Positions 61,040 through 64,000 of a stretch of 64,000 nt of DNA are shown piece after piece; within the stretch, counting starts at the first letter, position 1; each line of letters starts with the position of its first letter. The DNA is from Arthrobacter psychrolactophilus (GTDB taxonomy: Bacteria > Actinomycetota > Actinomycetes > Actinomycetales > Micrococcaceae): contig NZ_QJVC01000003.1 of the NCBI RefSeq assembly GCF_003219795.1, positions 186,001 to 250,000 of the forward strand. Reading direction: 5' to 3'. Position numbers and translations under genes: made by a program. Below the pieces are notes generated by a model, which was not told the origin of the DNA, searched no databases, and saw only the letters and a list, made by a program, of their open reading frames with translations.

Positions 61040-61978
61040 CTAGCCCTTGACGGAACCGAGCATGATGCCGGAAACGAAGTGGCGTTGTACAAAGGGGTAC
61101 ACAAACAAAATCGGCAGCACGGTGAGGATCATCGTGACCGACTGAATATTGGCCGACAAAGCACTGGCTGTGCTTCCCGACGCTGCCGCGCCCTCTGTTG
61201 CCGCGCTTGAGGCACCGGCCAGCAGATTGCGCAGGAACAAGGTCACGGGGAAGAGCTCACTCTTATCCAGGTACAGGAACGCGGCGAACCAGTCGTTCCA
61301 GAAGGCCACAGAGTAGAACAACACCATCGTGGCAATGACAGCCTTCGAGAGCGGCAGGACAATCCGGCCGAAGATCCCAAACCAGCTGAGCCCGTCGATT
61401 TGTGCGGCTTCTTCTAGGTCCTTGGGCAGGTTCTCGAAGAAGGACTTCATGACTAGCAAGTTGAAGACAGAAATCGCACCAGGGATAACCAGCGCCCACA
61501 TGGTGTTTTTCATGCCCAGCGAGGAGATCAAGACGTAGTTCGGAACAATGCCGCCGTTGAAGAACATTGTAAAGATGGCAATACCGATCAAAACCTTGCG
61601 ACCACGCAGGTGCTCCTTAGACAACACATACGCAAAGCTCGTTGTCAGGATCATGGCGATGATGGTTGCCACGACGGTGTAAACCACCGTGTTGCCATAG
61701 TTACGCCAGAACATGCCGTTGTTGGCAACCGCAATATAGGTGTCGATGTTGAAATCAACCGGCCAGAAACTCACCAAACCGGCCTTGATAGCGCCGGGCG
61801 AGCTGAATGACTGCGCCAAAACGGTCACGAAGGGGTACAACATGATGAGGCACAAAATGACCAGAATAGTCGAGTTCAGCCAGGTAAAGACTCGGTAGCC
61901 CGCGGAATCTCGGGAGTTTCGGGCCTTGCTGCCGCGGCGCGGCTTGGCACTCTGTGCTCGTTCTGATTGCATCACCAT
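61040..61978 (-). CDS. Sugar ABC permease, LplC/YtcP-type
   Basis: A 312-residue CUT1 permease of the LplC/YtcP group: six helices, the EAA loop DLEEAAQIDGLSWFGIFGRIVLPLSK, and the end PFVQRHFVSGIMLGSVKG. The periplasmic loop after TLFLRNLLAGASSAATEGAAASGSTASALSANIQ is long and low in complexity, unusual for the family. The start overlaps the LplB-type permease by seven bases. With the LplB-type partner and the binding protein it imports xylo-oligosaccharides. No ATPase gene is present; a shared MsiK-type ATPase would serve. Confidence 0.9.
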   Translation of the reverse strand: MVMQSERAQSAKPRRGSKARNSRDSAGYRVFTWLNSTILVILCLIMLYPFVTVLAQSFSSPGAIKAGLVSFWPVDFNIDTYIAVANNGMFWRNYGNTVVYTVVATIIAMILTTSFAYVLSKEHLRGRKVLIGIAIFTMFFNGGIVPNYVLISSLGMKNTMWALVIPGAISVFNLLVMKSFFENLPKDLEEAAQIDGLSWFGIFGRIVLPLSKAVIATMVLFYSVAFWNDWFAAFLYLDKSELFPVTLFLRNLLAGASSAATEGAAASGSTASALSANIQSVTMILTVLPILFVYPFVQRHFVSGIMLGSVKG

Positions 61979-63009
61979 AGACTCGCTCCTACTACTCGGC
62001 GCGAAATGAAGTTCGCGGACAGAACCATGACCAAACCAATCACTGCCTGGAAAAGACCGATCGCGGCTGCGTAACTAAGATTGTTCGAGACCAGACCAAC
62101 GCGGTAAAGATACGTCGAGATGACGTCCGCGGTGGAGTAGGTCAAGGGGTTGTACAGCAAAAGGACCTTTTCAAAACCAACGTTGAGGAACGTGCCAATG
62201 TTCAGGATCAGCAAGGTCATCATGGTCGGGCGAATGCCGGGCAAGGTGACATGCCAAATCTGACTCCACCGGTTTGCCCCGTCAATTTCCGCTGCCTCGT
62301 ACAGGGATGAATCGACCGTCGTCAGTGCAGCAAGGTAGAGAATGGTTCCCCAACCAACCGTCTGCCAGACCTCGGAGCCAACGTAGATAAAGCGGAACCA
62401 CTCGGCCCGTTGTAGGAACGGAATAGCTTCCCCGCCCATGGCCGTGATGATTTGGTTCGCGGTTCCTTGGAGGGACATAAGCTGCATGACCATACCCACG
62501 ATGATGACAATCGAGAGAAAGTGCGGCAGGTAAGAGATCGACTGTACGACCTTCTTGAAGGCTTTCTTGCGGACCTCATTCAACAGAAGGGCCAGAAGAA
62601 TGGGAAGCGGGAAGCACACCACAAGCGTTAGTCCGCCAAGGATGACGGTGTTGGAGAAAACGTGCCAAAAGACGGGGTCGTTGATGAACATCGAGACGTA
62701 ACGCAGCCCCACCCATTCATCACCAAAGATGTTCCCACCAGGTCGGAAGCGTCGGAATGCAATTACGTTGCCCAGCATGGGCGCGTAACGGAAAATAGCC
62801 AAGAAAATCAACGGCACTAAGGCCAGGGCGTAGAGCTGCCAATCTCGCTGCAAAGACTTACGCCACGAACGTTTGCCGGCGTTCTTTTTCATACGCCCGG
62901 CGCCGCCTTGCTGTCCCGAGGTAGCCGGCGCTGCCGGCCCGCCTCCAGATCCAGCACCCGGATGAGGTGCGGCCGTCGTGTGCGGCCGCCCTGTTTCTAC
63001 TGTCGTCAT
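61972..63009 (-). CDS. Sugar ABC permease, LplB/YteP-type
   Basis: A 345-residue permease of the LplB/YteP group. After a disordered Gly/Ala/Pro-rich N-terminal tail of about 45 residues come the block WQLYALALVPLIFLAIFRYAPMLGNVIAFRRF and the EAA loop SLYEAAEIDGANRWSQIWHVTLPGIRP. Six helices. It is preceded by a 14-bp hairpin and the binding-protein gene, and overlaps the LplC-type permease gene. The family transports large oligosaccharides, fitting arabinoxylan fragments. Confidence 0.9.
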   Translation of the reverse strand: MTTVETGRPHTTAAPHPGAGSGGGPAAPATSGQQGGAGRMKKNAGKRSWRKSLQRDWQLYALALVPLIFLAIFRYAPMLGNVIAFRRFRPGGNIFGDEWVGLRYVSMFINDPVFWHVFSNTVILGGLTLVVCFPLPILLALLLNEVRKKAFKKVVQSISYLPHFLSIVIIVGMVMQLMSLQGTANQIITAMGGEAIPFLQRAEWFRFIYVGSEVWQTVGWGTILYLAALTTVDSSLYEAAEIDGANRWSQIWHVTLPGIRPTMMTLLILNIGTFLNVGFEKVLLLYNPLTYSTADVISTYLYRVGLVSNNLSYAAAIGLFQAVIGLVMVLSANFISRRVVGASLW

Positions 63010-63033
63010 ATCATCGCTCCATCTGCTCGGCCA

Positions 63034-63065
63034 TTCGGCGGTTCGAGAAGCCTCGAACCGCCGAA
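63034..63065. terminator. Strong hairpin between binding-protein and permease genes
   Basis: TTCGGCGGTTCGAG (63034-63047) pairs perfectly with CTCGAACCGCCGAA (63052-63065), a 14-bp stem with a four-base loop. It lies just after the binding-protein stop on the minus strand. As with the hairpin after cebE, it probably stabilises the binding-protein message and reduces readthrough. Confidence 0.7.
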
Positions 63066-63077
63066 GAACGCAAGTCC

Positions 63078-64000
63078 CTAGCTCTTGGCCGCAAAACGCT
63101 CACGGGCGGAATTCATCAGGTCGACGTAGCTGGCAAGGCCTTGGCCTTCGAGCTCAGAAACAAACTTGTCCCATTCGCCGAGGTCGCGCTGGCCGAGGAT
63201 GAACTTCAACGTGTTTGTCTCCACGGTGTCCTTCAAGGGGGTGCTCGCCAGAGAAGCCTGTTCCAGCTCGGCTTCTTCCAAAGGAGCAGGCGGGGCCGGG
63301 GCGAGCGGGGTGCGGCTTGAGAGAACCGCATCGATGTATTCAACATCCTCGGGAGTGCTATAGGACTCCTTCAGCTTCCGGCTCTCAGTAGATTCCGACG
63401 GGAAGGTGGCAAAGCCCAGGTCGATTTCAAGGTCGATCTTGGCATTCAAGTTCAGGTTGCGGGCCTTGAGCGAGTACTCGTCCTTCAAGGTAATCGTGCC
63501 GTCCGCGGCCTTGGTGTAATGCTTCCCTTCGACACCCCACCGGAGCAGTTCGCGAGCATCTGGGTTGTAGTAGAACCAGTCTAGGAACTGCAGCAGTGCC
63601 TGGAAGTTGGAGGCGTCTTTGGCTTTGGAACTGATCATGAACCCATGCCAGAAGTTACGGGGCTCCACGGTATCACCGGCGGGACCACCGGGCGGAGGAA
63701 CAAGCCCTACCTGATGCTTACCAGCGCCAAGAGTCTTGTCGAGCGCCGTCGAATATTCAATGGCCGTATTGGTGGATCCTGATGCGGCAAAGATCTGATT
63801 CTTGGCAAACTTCTCGGATACGGTCGCATTACCACCACCGGCATCGGCGGCAGTCAGGGACTCAGTGTCGACCAGGCCGTCCTTCACGAGGCCGTGGAAG
63901 AAGGTCACCATCTCCTTGTATTCATTGGACGTTGCCGCGTACTTCAACTTGCCGGCAGCTTCGTCCCACATCATGCCGTTTCCAAAGCCCCAGCCGGCCT
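63078..64000 (-). CDS. Extracellular sugar-binding protein (LplA-like), 5' part outside window
   Basis: The C-terminal 307 residues of a long binding protein of the LplA/YtcQ group, which pairs with LplB/LplC-type permeases. Visible features are the FQALLQFLDWFYYNPDARELLRWGVEGKHY block, very typical of the group, and the end ELEGQGLASYVDLMNSARERFAAKS. The reading frame is open to base 64000, so the signal peptide and N-terminal lobe lie beyond. It is upstream of both permeases and probably binds xylo- or arabinoxylo-oligosaccharides. Confidence 0.88.
   Translation of the reverse strand, partial: AGWGFGNGMMWDEAAGKLKYAATSNEYKEMVTFFHGLVKDGLVDTESLTAADAGGGNATVSEKFAKNQIFAASGSTNTAIEYSTALDKTLGAGKHQVGLVPPPGGPAGDTVEPRNFWHGFMISSKAKDASNFQALLQFLDWFYYNPDARELLRWGVEGKHYTKAADGTITLKDEYSLKARNLNLNAKIDLEIDLGFATFPSESTESRKLKESYSTPEDVEYIDAVLSSRTPLAPAPPAPLEEAELEQASLASTPLKDTVETNTLKFILGQRDLGEWDKFVSELEGQGLASYVDLMNSARERFAAKS

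Noticed and set aside
1-64000. tRNA or rRNA genes
   Set aside because: I noticed no stretch with cloverleaf or rRNA features, but a computed scan was not possible.

Overview
The window is chromosomal DNA of a high-GC Gram-positive bacterium, most likely a Micrococcaceae actinobacterium related to Arthrobacter. The grounds are the base composition, frequent GTG/TTG starts, a CebR/CebEFG/beta-glucosidase locus of streptomycete type, DtxR/IdeR-, Zur- and GlxR/CRP-like boxes, App1 and DUF1206 proteins, and four-base start/stop overlaps. I could run no database search; all assignments rest on motifs and family knowledge.

Layout. 1-7.9 kb: an alpha-galactoside locus on the minus strand (GDSL hydrolase, GH36 alpha-galactosidase, ROK repressor, ABC exporter, peptide-type binding lipoprotein). 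Two promoters carry a related palindrome in the -35/-10 spacer. 8-15.2 kb: an iron-box-associated heterodimeric ABC transporter, a TetR regulator, and an FtsX/LolD-type ABC pair with a TetR-type operator. 15.5-17.1 kb: a retron, consisting of a reverse transcriptase preceded by an msr-msd RNA locus bounded by a perfect 20-bp inverted repeat. 17.3-26.3 kb: MFS transporter, gene remnant, App1 phosphatase, lipid kinase, DUF1206 membrane protein, frameshifted secreted sialidase, Tat-exported multicopper oxidase. 26.4-27.7 kb: a QorB-like oxidoreductase with divergent HxlR regulator.

27.9-32.9 kb: an Azt-type zinc uptake cluster with a Fur/Zur box and two different AztD-like beta-propeller lipoproteins. 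33.1-39.3 kb: cellobiose uptake and hydrolysis (CebEFG, GH1, CebR) with three CebR-like boxes. 39.5-41.7 kb: MFS transporter and a decayed SMP-30 lactonase gene. 41.7-51.1 kb: a catabolic operon (cupin sugar-phosphate isomerase-like protein, SDR, DHDPS/NAL-family aldolase, Dpp-type ABC transporter with a fused permease-ATPase) facing a GntR regulator across a 10-3-10 palindrome. 51.1-53.0 kb: an IS630 remnant and a two-gene unit (atypical histidine phosphatase plus an unrecognised protein). 53.1-64 kb: xylan and arabinoxylan use (LacI regulator; binding protein, two permeases, GH3, DUF624, two GH43 and a cytoplasmic GH10), with mostly overlapping genes.

Functionally this is mainly a plant-polysaccharide region: four sugar or oligosaccharide import systems, each with enzymes and a local repressor, with metal homeostasis and export genes between them. 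The retron is the one locus with defence-type character. It has no evident effector gene beside it and is the best candidate for an undescribed system here.
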